Positions 18,223 through 27,907 of a DNA stretch of 64,000 nt are shown here, in pieces (positions within the stretch are counted from its first letter, which is position 1; each line of letters starts with the position of its first letter). Source of the DNA: Paenibacillus sp. FSL H7-0357 (GTDB lineage: Bacteria; Bacillota; Bacilli; Paenibacillales; Paenibacillaceae); contig NZ_CP009241.1 in the NCBI RefSeq assembly GCF_000758525.1, positions 5,022,001 to 5,086,000 on the forward strand. The letters run 5' to 3'. A program made the translations under genes and the position numbers. The notes below the pieces were generated by a model, which made no database searches, was not told the origin of the DNA, and worked only from the letters and a program-made list of their open reading frames with translations.

Positions 18223-18969
18223 TTACAGCTCCGTCAAAATAATCGTTCCCTGCGGAGTTATCGCCAGGGTGTGCTCGTATTGCGCCGACAAGCCGCCGTC
18301 AATCGTCCGGGCTGTCCACCCGTCCGCATCTACCTTTGTCCGGTAGCTTCCGGTATTGAGCATCGGCTCAATGGTGAAGACCATGCCTTCCTTGAGACGC
18401 GGTCCTTTGCCTGCAGGTCCGTAGTGAGGCACCTCAGGGGCTTCATGCATTTCGGAGCCGATGCCGTGCCCGATAAAATCACGGACGACTGAGAACCCGT
18501 TCGACTCGGCATACACCTGAATGGCATGGGCGACATCGCCGATCCGGTTGCCTGCAACTGCCTGCTCTATGCCCTTGAACAGTGACTCCTTGGTCGTTTC
18601 CAGCAGCTTCGCTGCCTGATCGCTGATGTTGCCTATCCCGTAGGACCACGCAGAGTCGGCCAGCCAGCCATTCAGGTTCACGACCATATCAATCGTTACA
18701 ATGTCACCGTCTTTAAGCGGCTCATGTTTGGGAAACCCATGGCAGATTACATCGTTCACGGATGCGCAGGTTGCGTAAGGATATCCATGATACCCTTTTT
18801 GCTCAGGTGTTGCCCCTTGGGAAAGAATGAACTTCTCAGCAAACTGGTCAATTTCCCAGGTCGTAATTCCGGGTTTCAGCATTCCGGCGATTTGCCGGTG
18901 GCATTCAGCAAGAATCTTGCCGGCTGCACGCATTTTTTCGATCTCTTCCATCGATTTCATGATGATCAT
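18223..18969 (-). CDS. map: Methionine aminopeptidase, type I
   Basis: Removes the initiator Met from nascent proteins. The 248-residue sequence holds all family landmarks: HGYPYATCASVNDVICHGFP, the metal ligands in GDIVTIDMVVNLNGWLADSAW (two Asp), the His in GHGIGSEMHEAPEVPHYG, Glu in FTIEPML, and Glu in SAQYEHTLAI. Start: ATG 18967-18969 (MIIMKSMEEIEKMRAAG) with GAGG 8 bases upstream. It stands alone rather than in the ribosomal operon, so it may be a second map copy in this genome, as in B. subtilis (yflG). Confidence 0.93.
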   Translation of the reverse strand: MIIMKSMEEIEKMRAAGKILAECHRQIAGMLKPGITTWEIDQFAEKFILSQGATPEQKGYHGYPYATCASVNDVICHGFPKHEPLKDGDIVTIDMVVNLNGWLADSAWSYGIGNISDQAAKLLETTKESLFKGIEQAVAGNRIGDVAHAIQVYAESNGFSVVRDFIGHGIGSEMHEAPEVPHYGPAGKGPRLKEGMVFTIEPMLNTGSYRTKVDADGWTARTIDGGLSAQYEHTLAITPQGTIILTEL

Positions 18970-19130
18970 CACATTCGCCTCTTCTGTACAGAACGCATTA
19001 CTCACTATAATGGCTCTTAGATATGTTATGGGTACTCTTTATATTATGTAAGAAAACCGCCGAAAATCCAAATTCATTCTTCGATTATGTAAATTGAACT
19101 TATAATTCTTCTGTTTGGGGATTGCCCGTA

Positions 19131-19174
19131 AAAAGGAACCCATCCTCCGTGTTGCATTGGAGAACAGGTTCCTT
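19131..19174 (-). terminator. Terminator after cysI
   Basis: AAAAGGAACC pairs with GGTTCCTTT, with a second short TCCTCC/GGAG pairing inside. T-run (CCTTTTTA) on the minus strand. Confidence 0.75.
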
Positions 19175-19180
19175 TGTTAG

Positions 19181-20905
19181 TCAGTCATGGAAATTAAGCC
19201 CCGAGGTGACGGCCTTTACATAGCCGCTGCGGATAACAAAATCTCCGAAATGTTCGCCCGCCGCGCGTTCTTTGGCAAAGCGTTGAAGAATAGGCCCCAG
19301 CGTTTCAAGAATTTCATTCTCGTCGATATTTTCCTTGTACAGCTTGTTCAGCCTGTCTCCGGTAAAGCCCGCACCCAGATACATATTATATCTGCCCGGA
19401 GCTTTGCCGATAAAGGCGATTTCCCCCAGTGCCGGTCTGGCACAGCCATTCGGGCAGCCGGTCATGCGGATGATAATCTCTTCGTTGCGCAGGCCCGCTT
19501 CATCAATGATCAGCTCCAGCTTATCGAGCAGGAGGGGAAGATAACGTTCCGCTTCGGCCATGGCAAGACCACAGGTTGGCAAAGCTACACAGGACATAGC
19601 GCTGCGCCGCAGAGCGGTGTGCTGCGCTCCGTCGGTCAAACCGTATTGCCGGGCAAGTTCGTCCACCTTACGTTTCTTCGCACTGCTCACATTGCCGATA
19701 ATCAGATTCTGATTCGGCGTCAGACGGAAATCCCCGGTGTGTATCTTAGCGATCTCCCGCAGTCCGGTCATCAGCGGATAACCTTCCTGGTCCTGAATCC
19801 GCCCGCTTTGGATATACAACGTCAAATTCCATTTACCGTTGATGCCCTTCACCCAGCCGTAACGGTCACCGTTATGGTCGAAATGGAATGCACGGGCAGC
19901 CTCCAGCTGCCAGCCCAGCCGGTGATGCAGCTCGCCCGTAAACCAATCCAGGCCATGGCGGTCGATGGTATATTTGAAACGGGCATTTTTGCGGACGGAG
20001 CGGTTGCCATAGTCACGCTGAATCGTGACCGTCTTCTCCGCCACATCAATCATCTGCTCCGGCCGGCAGAAGCCGATCACCCGCCCAAGCTGGGGATAGG
20101 TGTTCGTATCGCCGTGCGTCATGCCCATCCCGCCGCCAACCGAAACATTAAATCCTACCAGCTTGCCTTCCTCCAATACCGCGATGAAGCCAAGATCCTG
20201 GGAGAAGACATCGACGTCATTGGAGGGCGGCACTGCCAGACCGATTTTGAATTTGCGCGGCAGATAGACCGGACCGTAGATCGGTTCCACTTCTACGCCT
20301 TCCTTGCTGTCCACAACCTTCTCGCCGTCCAGCCAGATTTCATGGTATGCCGGAGTACGCGGGGATAGATGATCGCTGATCTTCCGGGCCCATTCGTACA
20401 CTTCCGCATGCGTTTCGGACTGATACGGATTCGGGGCGCTCATCACGTTGCGGTTGACATCCCCGCAGGCTGCGAGTGTGGTCATCAGCGTATCGTTAAT
20501 GGTCTTGATCGTCTTTTTCAGGTTCCATTTCAGCACACCGTGCATTTGAAACGCTTGTCGTGTCGTCAAACGGAGTGTGCCGTTGCCGTATTTATGGGCA
20601 AGCTCATCCATGACCAGCCACTGTGCTGCAGTAGCGACTCCGCCCGGAGCCACCACACGCAGCATGAACTGATAGGCCGGCTCCAGCTTGGAGCGCTCAC
20701 GCTCACTGCGCAAATCCCGGTCATCCTGCATGTAGCTGCCATGAAATTTGAGCAGCCGGTTGTCATCCTCTGGCAGTCCTCCGGTTACCGGGTTGCCCAG
20801 TGTCTCCACAAGTGCGCCCCGCAGGTAGTTGCTCTCAATCTTTATATGTTCAACATCACTAGGCGGGCCGCCGATCGGCTTCACCGCTGATTCATTATTC
20901 GCCAT
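19181..20905 (-). CDS. cysI: Assimilatory sulfite reductase, hemoprotein (beta) subunit
   Basis: 574 residues. Reduces sulfite to sulfide with six electrons from the flavoprotein subunit. The siroheme/4Fe-4S ligands are in [17 protein letters not shown] and [14 protein letters not shown] near residues 430-490; the siroheme-binding N-half has [16 protein letters not shown] and [10 protein letters not shown]. Starts 18 bases after the cysJ stop with GGAGGAGAGG upstream, so cysJ-cysI form one transcript that ends in the hairpin at 19131. Cytoplasmic; needed for cysteine synthesis from sulfate. Confidence 0.95.
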   Translation of the reverse strand: MANNESAVKPIGGPPSDVEHIKIESNYLRGALVETLGNPVTGGLPEDDNRLLKFHGSYMQDDRDLRSERERSKLEPAYQFMLRVVAPGGVATAAQWLVMDELAHKYGNGTLRLTTRQAFQMHGVLKWNLKKTIKTINDTLMTTLAACGDVNRNVMSAPNPYQSETHAEVYEWARKISDHLSPRTPAYHEIWLDGEKVVDSKEGVEVEPIYGPVYLPRKFKIGLAVPPSNDVDVFSQDLGFIAVLEEGKLVGFNVSVGGGMGMTHGDTNTYPQLGRVIGFCRPEQMIDVAEKTVTIQRDYGNRSVRKNARFKYTIDRHGLDWFTGELHHRLGWQLEAARAFHFDHNGDRYGWVKGINGKWNLTLYIQSGRIQDQEGYPLMTGLREIAKIHTGDFRLTPNQNLIIGNVSSAKKRKVDELARQYGLTDGAQHTALRRSAMSCVALPTCGLAMAEAERYLPLLLDKLELIIDEAGLRNEEIIIRMTGCPNGCARPALGEIAFIGKAPGRYNMYLGAGFTGDRLNKLYKENIDENEILETLGPILQRFAKERAAGEHFGDFVIRSGYVKAVTSGLNFHD

Positions 20906-20923
20906 AGCTGAACCTCTCCTCCC

Positions 20924-22780
20924 TTAATACACATCGCGCTGATAACGCTGTTCCTGCTGCATGTGCTCCAGGTAAGCTGCTGCCTCTTCCGGGCTTAAGC
21001 CGCTCTCCCGCTGGATCACAGTGACCAGTGCGGAATGAACATCATGGGCCATATGCTTCTCGTCACCGCATACATACACATGAGCACCTTCCTGCAGCCA
21101 GGCATACAGCTCACGGCTCTGTTCCAAAATGCGGTGCTGTACATATACTTTCTCTTCCGTATCCCGGGAGAACGCAACATCCAGCTTGTTCAGCACGCCG
21201 TCCTTAAGCATTCTCTGCCAATCCGTCTGATAGAGGAAATCGGTCACGAAATGCCGGTCGCCGTAGAACAGCCAAGTTCTGCCGCTTGCGCCCTGCTCTT
21301 CCCGCTCTTCCAGGAAGGAACGGAATGGCGCTACCCCCGTACCCGGCCCGATCATAATCACGGGAACCTCGGAATTGGCCGGAAGTTTGAAATTCGGGTT
21401 GTTCTGAATATAGATCGGAAGGGTATCGCCCGGCTGTACCCGTTCAGCGCAATGGACCGAGCAGACGCCGTAACGGTCACGGTCATGTGATTCGTACCGC
21501 ACCGCGCGAACCGTGAAATGAACCTCATCGGGGTTCGCGTTATAGCTGCTAGCGATCGAATACAGTCTTGCGGGCAGCTTGCGCAGAATGGTTACAAAGC
21601 TGCGTGCAGGCACTTCCCATGGTGCGAAATCCTGGACCAGATCCAGCAGATCACGTCCCTGGATATATGACTTCAGCTCCTGCTGATGATCCGGAGCAAG
21701 CAGCGCATGAAGCCCTGCCGATGCGGTCAATTGTGCCGCCTGTTCCAGCAGCGGCTTCGTCAGGACTGTAATTTCATAATGACGCAGCAGCGCTTCATGC
21801 AGAGTGCCTTCCTCCCCCTTCTTATTAAGGGGAACAGATTCATCGCTATTCCAGCCCATAGCGGCAATAATATCCGCCACCAGCTGAGGATGATTCTCCG
21901 GGTACACTCCCAGCGAGTCGCCCGGCTCGAAGCTCAGATTGGAGCCGGCAAGCGACAGCTCCAGATGGCGGGTCTCGCGGTCAGAGCCGCGTCCGTTCAG
22001 ATTAAGATTCTCCAGCACTTCAGCAAGGAAAGGATGGTTGCGTGAGTAGGCTGAATCCGGCGACTCCGCATGTTCAGCTGCCTGTACCGCTTCCCCGGCA
22101 ATTGCCGGGGCATTCTGCGGACCGCTCAGTGAGCTGATGACCTGCTGGAACCATTCCGCTACCGGCTCATCGTAATCGAGATCACAATCGACGCGCGGGC
22201 TCAGACGCCGTCCGCCCAGCTCTTCGAGACGCTGATCGAAATCCTTGCCGGTCTGGCAAAAGAACTCATAGGAGGTGTCGCCGAGCGCCAGTACGGAATA
22301 ACGCAGATGATCCAGTTGGGGCGCTCTCTTGCTATAGATAAATTCATGGAAGGCCCGGGCATTATCCGGCGGTTCGCCTTCGCCGTGCGTGCTGACCAGC
22401 AGCAGCAGATTCTCGACCTTCTTCAGACCATTCGGCTTGAAGCCGTTCATTGCCGACACGGTAACCTGGAAGCCCTGCTCCTCCAGCTTGCGGGACAGAC
22501 TGGACGCCAGACGCTGGCAGTTGCCGGTCTGAGAACCGAACAGCACCGTCACTTCGCGGGAGATTTGCGGCTGTGCCGCCGGGGAGACGGCTGCTGCAAT
22601 CCCCTCTGCTTGCAGCGGCGTGCCAGTGGAAACCACTGCCGCATTTCCCTGCAAGGACAACGCGGACAAATATCCGCCGAGCCAGATCTGCTGCGTCTCT
22701 GTCAATGTCGGCAGAAGGCGGTTCAGAAGCTCAACCTGGTTCTCGTTAAATGGACTGTTCGTAACTTGTAGTTGCACCAA
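20924..22780 (-). CDS. cysJ: Assimilatory sulfite reductase, flavoprotein (alpha) subunit
   Basis: 618 residues. An N-terminal flavodoxin domain binds FMN (VTVLFGSQTGNCQRLASSLS, then LLVSTHGEGEPPDNA and LALGDTSYEFFCQTG). A FAD-binding connection domain follows (RLYSIASSYNANPDEVHFTV), then the NADPH-binding module (MIGPGTGVAPFRSFLEER, WLFYGDRH, VYVCGDEKHMA) with the usual C-terminal RYQRDVY. It passes electrons from NADPH to CysI. The start is TTG 22780 or GTG 22777; both are served by AGGAGAGG. First gene of the cysJI unit. Confidence 0.95.
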   Translation of the reverse strand: MVQLQVTNSPFNENQVELLNRLLPTLTETQQIWLGGYLSALSLQGNAAVVSTGTPLQAEGIAAAVSPAAQPQISREVTVLFGSQTGNCQRLASSLSRKLEEQGFQVTVSAMNGFKPNGLKKVENLLLLVSTHGEGEPPDNARAFHEFIYSKRAPQLDHLRYSVLALGDTSYEFFCQTGKDFDQRLEELGGRRLSPRVDCDLDYDEPVAEWFQQVISSLSGPQNAPAIAGEAVQAAEHAESPDSAYSRNHPFLAEVLENLNLNGRGSDRETRHLELSLAGSNLSFEPGDSLGVYPENHPQLVADIIAAMGWNSDESVPLNKKGEEGTLHEALLRHYEITVLTKPLLEQAAQLTASAGLHALLAPDHQQELKSYIQGRDLLDLVQDFAPWEVPARSFVTILRKLPARLYSIASSYNANPDEVHFTVRAVRYESHDRDRYGVCSVHCAERVQPGDTLPIYIQNNPNFKLPANSEVPVIMIGPGTGVAPFRSFLEEREEQGASGRTWLFYGDRHFVTDFLYQTDWQRMLKDGVLNKLDVAFSRDTEEKVYVQHRILEQSRELYAWLQEGAHVYVCGDEKHMAHDVHSALVTVIQRESGLSPEEAAAYLEHMQQEQRYQRDVY

Positions 22781-22920
22781 TATCGACCTCTCCTTAACAT
22801 GAAATCTAGTTCCCTCTTAACCTCATGTGATCAGGCTATCATAATTATATGAAACGATCAACGAACTCTCTTTATCATAAAATTTGGTTTTATTAGTAAT
22901 ATTGCCTATAAAACGCGTAA

Positions 22921-22963
22921 AAGCTGCTTAAATCAGAGTAAATGACCCCGATTTAAGCAGCTT
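22921..22963. terminator. Terminator between the DHA2 pump and cysJ
   Basis: Perfect 14-bp stem, AAGCTGCTTAAATC with its complement, 15-base loop. CTTTTA follows on the minus strand, fitting termination of the upstream pump gene. Confidence 0.8.
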
Positions 22964-23021
22964 CATTACAATTAATGATAACTTGCATTAGATAAAATGA
23001 TACTTAATATTCAGCTTTTGA

Positions 23022-24500
23022 TTACTGATTCGCGATCTTACGGACATGGGTCTGCATTTGCAGAGGCGTTGTTCCTCCTTTGCGGCGCAGCAGAAGCATG
23101 AGCGGAAAACCAAACAGTACGATGATGGCAGCGACGACAAATACATCATTTACCCCCATTGTAAATGAGAGCAGGGTGATCGAATCAGAACTCGCTGCAC
23201 CGGACTCAACGAGCTCTTTGGAGTGGATCACAGATCTGCTCGACAAGAGTGAAGTGAATACGGCGATGGCCAATGAGCTTAATACATTGCGCACCCAGTT
23301 GTTGATCGAAGTTGCATGACCTGACCATTCCACCGGAATCTCCTCCATGGATGCCGTGCTGCTTGGAACATTGGCCAGACCGATCCCCAGATTGCGCACA
23401 ACCATCGCCCACAAAATAAAGTTGTGCGAAACATCCACATGCAGCCTGCTCAGCATAAACAAACCGGCAAAGATAAAGGCAATTCCTGCGGAAATCAGCT
23501 TCACCGGACCGAACTTGGGATACAGCTTGCCCACAACCGGGCTTAACAATGCCAGCAGGATGGATGAAGGCAGCAGAATTAGTCCTGTTTTGAGGGTCGT
23601 GGCGCCTTGCACAGTCTGCAGGAAAAGCGGCGTTAAGTATGTGCCGGCATACATCGCCACCGTTACCAGACTATAGATGCACAGCATAGCCGTGAACCGC
23701 CGGTTCTGAAATACGCGCAGATTCAGCAGCGGCACTTCCGTCCGCAATTCACGCAGGACAAACAAGAGGAGCAGAACGATCCCGGCAGCGATTAACAATA
23801 GAGTTCTCCAGGAACTCCAGCCCCAGCTGCTGCCTTGGCTAAAAGCAGTCAGAAGCGCGAGGCTGCCCGTCACCACCGTAATCAGGCCGGGAACATCGAA
23901 TGACTTCGGTACATTCATCCGGTAGTAAGGGATCAACAGTTGGGTTAATATAATAGCCACAAGTCCCACCGGGATATTAATCAGGAACAGCCAGTGCCAG
24001 CTGGCATACTGCAGCAGCCAGCCGCTGAAGGTCGGCCCGATGGCCGGCGCAACCATTGCGGACAGCGACCACAGGCTGACGGCGAAGGGCCGGCGCTCAA
24101 TCGGAATGACCTGAAAGATAATCGTCATCGTGCAGGCCATAATCAGTCCGCTGCATGAGCCTTGAAGCATCCGGAAAATGATCAGCATCAGCGGGTTACC
24201 CGATACGGCGCATAACAGGGAGAACAGTGTAAAGCCCGATAAAGCGAACAAATAAAGTCTCTTATAACTGAATCTGCCGCCAAGATAACCGGCCAAAGGT
24301 GCCGTTACACCTGTTGCCAGCATAAAGCCGGTAACCATCCACTGCATCGTGTGCAAGCCGGTATGGAAATGATTCATTAGTAGGGGAACAGCAATGTTAA
24401 TCGTTGTGGTGCTTAAGACAGAGACAAAGTTCCCGAAGAATATGGCAATCATAATCGGCCAAAAAGGAACTTTGCCTCGTCGTTCATGGTTCTCTTCCAT
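23022..24500 (-). CDS. MFS drug efflux transporter, DHA2 (14-helix) family
   Basis: 492 residues with about 14 hydrophobic helices. It has the loop 2-3 motif (GYLGGRFSYKRLYLFAL), the antiporter motif C region (APAIGPTFSGWLLQYASWHWLFLINIPVGL), and an EmrB/QacA-like layout. A proton-driven exporter of drugs or metabolites; substrate unknown. GAGGAGGAAC lies before the ATG. It is transcribed divergently from a PadR-family regulator, and the 150-base gap contains two clean palindromes, so expression is probably controlled by that repressor. Confidence 0.92.
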   Translation of the reverse strand: MEENHERRGKVPFWPIMIAIFFGNFVSVLSTTTINIAVPLLMNHFHTGLHTMQWMVTGFMLATGVTAPLAGYLGGRFSYKRLYLFALSGFTLFSLLCAVSGNPLMLIIFRMLQGSCSGLIMACTMTIIFQVIPIERRPFAVSLWSLSAMVAPAIGPTFSGWLLQYASWHWLFLINIPVGLVAIILTQLLIPYYRMNVPKSFDVPGLITVVTGSLALLTAFSQGSSWGWSSWRTLLLIAAGIVLLLLFVLRELRTEVPLLNLRVFQNRRFTAMLCIYSLVTVAMYAGTYLTPLFLQTVQGATTLKTGLILLPSSILLALLSPVVGKLYPKFGPVKLISAGIAFIFAGLFMLSRLHVDVSHNFILWAMVVRNLGIGLANVPSSTASMEEIPVEWSGHATSINNWVRNVLSSLAIAVFTSLLSSRSVIHSKELVESGAASSDSITLLSFTMGVNDVFVVAAIIVLFGFPLMLLLRRKGGTTPLQMQTHVRKIANQ

Positions 24501-24524
24501 GGCAGTTCCTCCTCATCATTATTT

Positions 24525-24544
24525 ATATGTCTACTTTTACATAT
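24525..24544. promoter_or_regulatory. PadR-type operator candidate 1
   Basis: ATATGT-N8-ACATAT perfect inverted repeat, located 25 bases upstream of the DHA2 pump start. The ATGT/ACAT halves with a short spacer are the usual form of PadR binding sites. Confidence 0.6.
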
Positions 24545-24582
24545 GTGAGTTAACTTAAATAATGTTATAATCGAATCTACAA

Positions 24583-24600
24583 TATGTCAATGATGACATA
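24583..24600. promoter_or_regulatory. PadR-type operator candidate 2
   Basis: TATGTCA-N4-TGACATA perfect inverted repeat, 55 bases upstream of the padR start. It is independent of the first palindrome and could mediate autoregulation. Confidence 0.55.
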
Positions 24601-24654
24601 GTAGTAATACTCCTAATGAAAACGGATTAATTTGGATTGGAGGAACTCATAGTA

Positions 24655-25215
24655 ATGAATACTCTGTCTTACGGGCTCCTTGCCCTGCTGACTGCCAACT
24701 CGCTGTCCGGATACGAGTTAACGCAAAGCATTAAGCCGCTATGGCGGGCGGGCCATAGTCAGATTTATCCTCTGCTGGTGAGTATGGAGCAGAAGGGATA
24801 CATCTCCTACGAGCGGATCGAGCAGTCAGATAAGCCGGATAAAAAAATATATACGATCACGGATGCAGGACTTGAACAATTGCGGGAGTGGGTTGAGACG
24901 CCGGCTGATCCCCCCGTGTTGCGGGACGAACTGCATTTCAAGCTGTACAGCCTGTGGCTCGCAAGGCCGGAGGAGGCTAAGGCGCTGCTGGTAAGGCGTG
25001 CGGAATTCTGCAGGAGTGAGCTGGACCGGTATAACCTCATGATTAAAGCTAATGAAGCCCTGTGCCAGGAGCGCGGAGAAACCCGCGAGCTTACGGCAAC
25101 GACGTTCGGGCGGTATTTGCTGCTGCGCAAGCGGGTAATGGATATGGAATCTTCTGTAGCCTTTTGCGAATGGGCCATCGGGGAACTTGAATCGAACGCC
25201 GGTCCGCTGGAATAA
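24655..25215 (+). CDS. PadR-family transcriptional regulator
   Basis: 186 residues. N-terminal winged helix with LLALLTANSLSGYELTQSI and LVSMEQKGYI, then the wing YTITDAGLEQLREWV, and a C-terminal helical dimerisation region (PadR subfamily-2 length). It normally represses an efflux or detoxification gene until a ligand binds. Start: ATG 24655 (MNTLSYGLLALLTANS); TGGAGGA lies 11 bases before it, while the TTG at 24637 is inside that site. Divergent from the DHA2 pump, its likely target. Confidence 0.9.
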   Translation: MNTLSYGLLALLTANSLSGYELTQSIKPLWRAGHSQIYPLLVSMEQKGYISYERIEQSDKPDKKIYTITDAGLEQLREWVETPADPPVLRDELHFKLYSLWLARPEEAKALLVRRAEFCRSELDRYNLMIKANEALCQERGETRELTATTFGRYLLLRKRVMDMESSVAFCEWAIGELESNAGPLE

Positions 25216-25259
25216 AGGTTCGATGTATTGCAGCAAATGATAAGTAAATCCCAAAGAAA

Positions 25260-25304
25260 TAGGGTTGTCCATAGTCATAATAATGACTAATAGGACAACC
25301 CTAT
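25260..25304 (-). terminator. Terminator between padR and lspA (convergent)
   Basis: TAGGGTTGTCC...TAGTCA pairs with TGACTA...GGACAACCCTA (two arms with a small internal loop). TATTTCTTT follows on the minus strand, downstream of lspA. Confidence 0.7.
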
Positions 25305-25328
25305 ACTTAAAACCGGGGGTAAGAACAG

Positions 25329-25820
25329 TCACACCTGTCCGGTGCCGCTGCCTTTCACCCGTCTTCTCTTGGCCGTGCTGCTCTTCACCTGATCGATAAT
25401 CAGATGGATCACGATCAGGATGCCGCCGGCATTGATTGCCAGATCGGCCAAATTCATGATGCCGCCGCCTTCCCCGAATACAAGAAAATCCGTAACCTGA
25501 TGAAAAATTACGCGGTCTATTGCATTGCCGATAGCACCGCCCACCAAAAATCCGCTGGCGGCTTCAAGCAAGGGCCCTCGCAGCACTCCTTTACGCCGGT
25601 AATAAAAAATCGCGACTACAAATACTGCCGCAACAATCGAAAAATACTTCCCAAAACCCTGAAAAGAACTGAAGGCCGCACCACTGTTCTCATAATAAGT
25701 AAATTGCACGTAAGGGTTCCAGAACGGAATGGTCTCCCCCAGCTGCATGTTTAACCGCACCATCCATTTAGCAGCCTGGTCCGCCAGTACCACCAATATT
25801 GAAATCAGGTAAAAAAGCAT
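25329..25820 (-). CDS. lspA: Lipoprotein signal peptidase (signal peptidase II)
   Basis: 163 residues with four membrane helices. The catalytic Asp pair is in GNAIDRVI (residues about 99-106) and NLADLAINAG (about 122-131), and the family motif YYENSGAAFS is present. It cuts the signal peptide of prolipoproteins before the lipidated Cys. It has a basic C-terminal tail (STAKRRRVKGSG). No ileS or rluD neighbour, unlike the common lspA context, so it could be an extra copy. Confidence 0.93.
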   Translation of the reverse strand: MLFYLISILVVLADQAAKWMVRLNMQLGETIPFWNPYVQFTYYENSGAAFSSFQGFGKYFSIVAAVFVVAIFYYRRKGVLRGPLLEAASGFLVGGAIGNAIDRVIFHQVTDFLVFGEGGGIMNLADLAINAGGILIVIHLIIDQVKSSTAKRRRVKGSGTGQV

Positions 25821-26000
25821 CTCTGTGCCCCTTTCACGTCTGTTAGAATCACTCCATTAACGGGTTCATAAAGACAGCTTATCACAGAGCACCACCCGGA
25901 TTCACCTTTGGGAGTACAGATAAGGAGAAATGTTACATTCGAAAGCGTAATGGTTAAACACTCTTAGATTATAAATCGTTTATTTGAGGGTGGGTGCCAA

Positions 26001-26684
26001 ATGGAATACGGAGCGATATTCATCAAGCTGATCGCGGGTTTTATCGGGTTATGGGCAATGACGAGATTGCTGGGCAAGAAGGAAATCTCCGCTTTGACAC
26101 CTTTTGACTTTATCTCTGCAGTGATTCTGGGTGATTTGGTCGGGGACACCATATATACACCAGAAAATTCCGTGCTGATGCTGATCTTTACACTGGCTGT
26201 TTGGACCGTATTATCCCTGACGTTCGAGAAGGTTACCCAGCGAATCCGCGCGCTCCGCAAACCGCTTGAGGGCGAACCGGAAATACTGATCCGTGACGGA
26301 GAGATCGATCTGGTCAAGCTGCGCAAGAACAATCTTGACTTCGACCAGCTGAGGATGATGCTGCGGGCTAAGGATACTTTCTCTGTCAGTGAGGTCGCTT
26401 ATGCCATCTATGAGACGAATGGTTCTTTGAGCATTATGAAAAAGCCGCAATTTGAGGCAGCCACCCGCGAGGATCTGGCTGTTTCCATACAGGAAACCAC
26501 GCTGCCCCAGAGTATTATTGAGGACGGGATCATTCAGCGGCGTACGCTAAGCGAACTTGGCCATGACGAGGCCTGGTTGGATTGCGAGCTGCGCAAACTG
26601 GGATATTCGGGCCCGCAGGCTGTAGCTTATGCTGAAATCACTGAAGAAGGCGAGTTTGCCGTGGTCTCCTCGGTTTCCCACTAA
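26001..26684 (+). CDS. DUF421 (YetF/YrbG-like) membrane protein
   Basis: 227 residues. Three N-terminal membrane helices (about 5-25, 35-50, 55-75) are followed by a cytoplasmic beta-rich domain with the family motifs GKKEISALTPFDF, LGDLVGD, LIRDGEIDLVKLRKNNLDFDQL and MMLRAKDTFSVSEVAYAIYE. Biochemical function is unknown; in Bacillus some paralogues go into the forespore membrane. GAGGGTGGG precedes the ATG by about 8 bases. Single gene, convergent with the aldo/keto reductase. Confidence 0.9.
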   Translation: MEYGAIFIKLIAGFIGLWAMTRLLGKKEISALTPFDFISAVILGDLVGDTIYTPENSVLMLIFTLAVWTVLSLTFEKVTQRIRALRKPLEGEPEILIRDGEIDLVKLRKNNLDFDQLRMMLRAKDTFSVSEVAYAIYETNGSLSIMKKPQFEAATREDLAVSIQETTLPQSIIEDGIIQRRTLSELGHDEAWLDCELRKLGYSGPQAVAYAEITEEGEFAVVSSVSH

Positions 26685-26693
26685 AGAAACCAA

Positions 26694-26727
26694 AAAGAGG
26701 ATATGCCCGGTGTTCGGACATATCCCC
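26694..26727 (-). terminator. Terminator after the aldo/keto reductase
   Basis: GGATATG...CCG pairs with CGG...CATATCC. The minus strand continues CTCTTTTTGG. Confidence 0.7.
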
Positions 26728-26753
26728 ACTCTATCAGAATCTTGCTGAATGGT

Positions 26754-27728
26754 TTACCAGGCGTAGGCCTCCGGAGCCGGACGTCCCGGTCCCGGGAATA
26801 TTTCATCCAGCTTCTTCAGCGTGACTTCATCCAGAACGATTTCAGTCACGCGCAGCGAATCCTCGAACTGTTCAATAGTTCTCGGTCCGATGATGGGCGC
26901 AGTCACGGCTGGATTCGCCAGCACCCACGCCAAAGCTACCTGATCCTCATGCTCGCCAAGCTCCTTGCAGAGGGCAGAGAACTGCTCCAGCTGGCTGCGG
27001 TGCTGCTCCAGCTTGGCGGAGCGGGCGCTGCGCACGCCGGTCTTGGCCAGCGCGTTGCGGCCGAGGAGACCGCCCGCAAGCGGACTCCACGGGATGACGC
27101 CAAGTCCCAGTTCCTGCGATGCCGGTAGCACCTCAAGCTCCGGCGTCCGTTCGAGCAGATTGTATAGATGCTGCTCGGAGACAAGGCCCAGGAAGTGGCG
27201 CGCTTTTGCCTGCGCCTGAGCATGTGCAATATGCCAGCCGGCAAAGTTGCTGGAACCGATATAATCCGCCTTGCCCTGGGAGACCAGGATTTCAAAAGCA
27301 CCCCATAACTCATCCCAGGAAACATTGCGGTCGATATGATGCATTTGATACAGCTCAATATGATCGGTCTGCAGACGTTTCAGCGAGCCCTCGAAATGTC
27401 GTCTGATCTTATAAGCGGATAAGCCCGAACCTGAATTGGGACCGTCCTGCTCATCAAGCATGTCATTGTAAACCTTGGTCGCCAGCACCACCTTCTCGCG
27501 CCGTCCGCCCCCCTGCTGAAACCAGCGTCCGATAATCTCTTCGGTCCAGCCGCGCCGTTCCTGGCCGCCATAGACATTCGCAGTATCAAAAAAGTTAATG
27601 CCCGCATCCAATGCGGCATCCATGATCCTGAAGGCGTCCTTCTCCTCGGTTTCCGGACCAAAATTCATCGTGCCGAGACATAACTGGCTGACCTTTAAAC
27701 CCGATTTCCCCAAATAACTGTACTTCAT
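26754..27728 (-). CDS. Aldo/keto reductase
   Basis: 324-residue (beta/alpha)8 NADPH-dependent oxidoreductase. The catalytic tetrad is visible: Asp and Tyr in FFDTANVYGGQE, Lys in VVLATKVYN, His in LYQMHHID. The cofactor-binding C-terminal end has SPLAGGLLG and APIIGPRTIEQFEDSL. Reduces aldehydes or ketones; the natural substrate cannot be read. Start: ATG 27726-27728 (MKYSYLGKSGLKVSQ) with GGGAGG 7 bases before; a longer frame includes that ribosome site. Confidence 0.93.
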   Translation of the reverse strand: MKYSYLGKSGLKVSQLCLGTMNFGPETEEKDAFRIMDAALDAGINFFDTANVYGGQERRGWTEEIIGRWFQQGGGRREKVVLATKVYNDMLDEQDGPNSGSGLSAYKIRRHFEGSLKRLQTDHIELYQMHHIDRNVSWDELWGAFEILVSQGKADYIGSSNFAGWHIAHAQAQAKARHFLGLVSEQHLYNLLERTPELEVLPASQELGLGVIPWSPLAGGLLGRNALAKTGVRSARSAKLEQHRSQLEQFSALCKELGEHEDQVALAWVLANPAVTAPIIGPRTIEQFEDSLRVTEIVLDEVTLKKLDEIFPGPGRPAPEAYAW

Positions 27729-27817
27729 CGCAATTCCTCCCATTCATCCCTGTATGGTTGTCCGCATTCCCTCCCACTATAAGCCTTAGAGTCCACTTTA
27801 AGGCAAGCTTTTTTTTC

Positions 27818-27851
27818 AGAAAAAAAACAGACCGTTTGTGCATGGCCTGTT
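27818..27851 (-). terminator. Terminator after the hybrid histidine kinase
   Basis: AACAGGCC and GGTCTGTT (minus strand) form an 8-bp stem with one G-T pair, followed by a run of eight T. Confidence 0.7.
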
Positions 27852-27907
27852 CTTCTAATCCTTTTATAAATAATCATTTCGATAAGTGCTGCTACAAAAT
27901 AATTCTC

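Noticed and set aside
19081..19100. Third end of the MITE-like family (AAATTGAACTTATAA)
   Set aside because: Only the TTGAACTT core is shared; the interior and the other end are absent.
19187..20368. 393-codon open frame on the plus strand
   Set aside because: Antisense shadow of cysI, which has all cofactor ligands.
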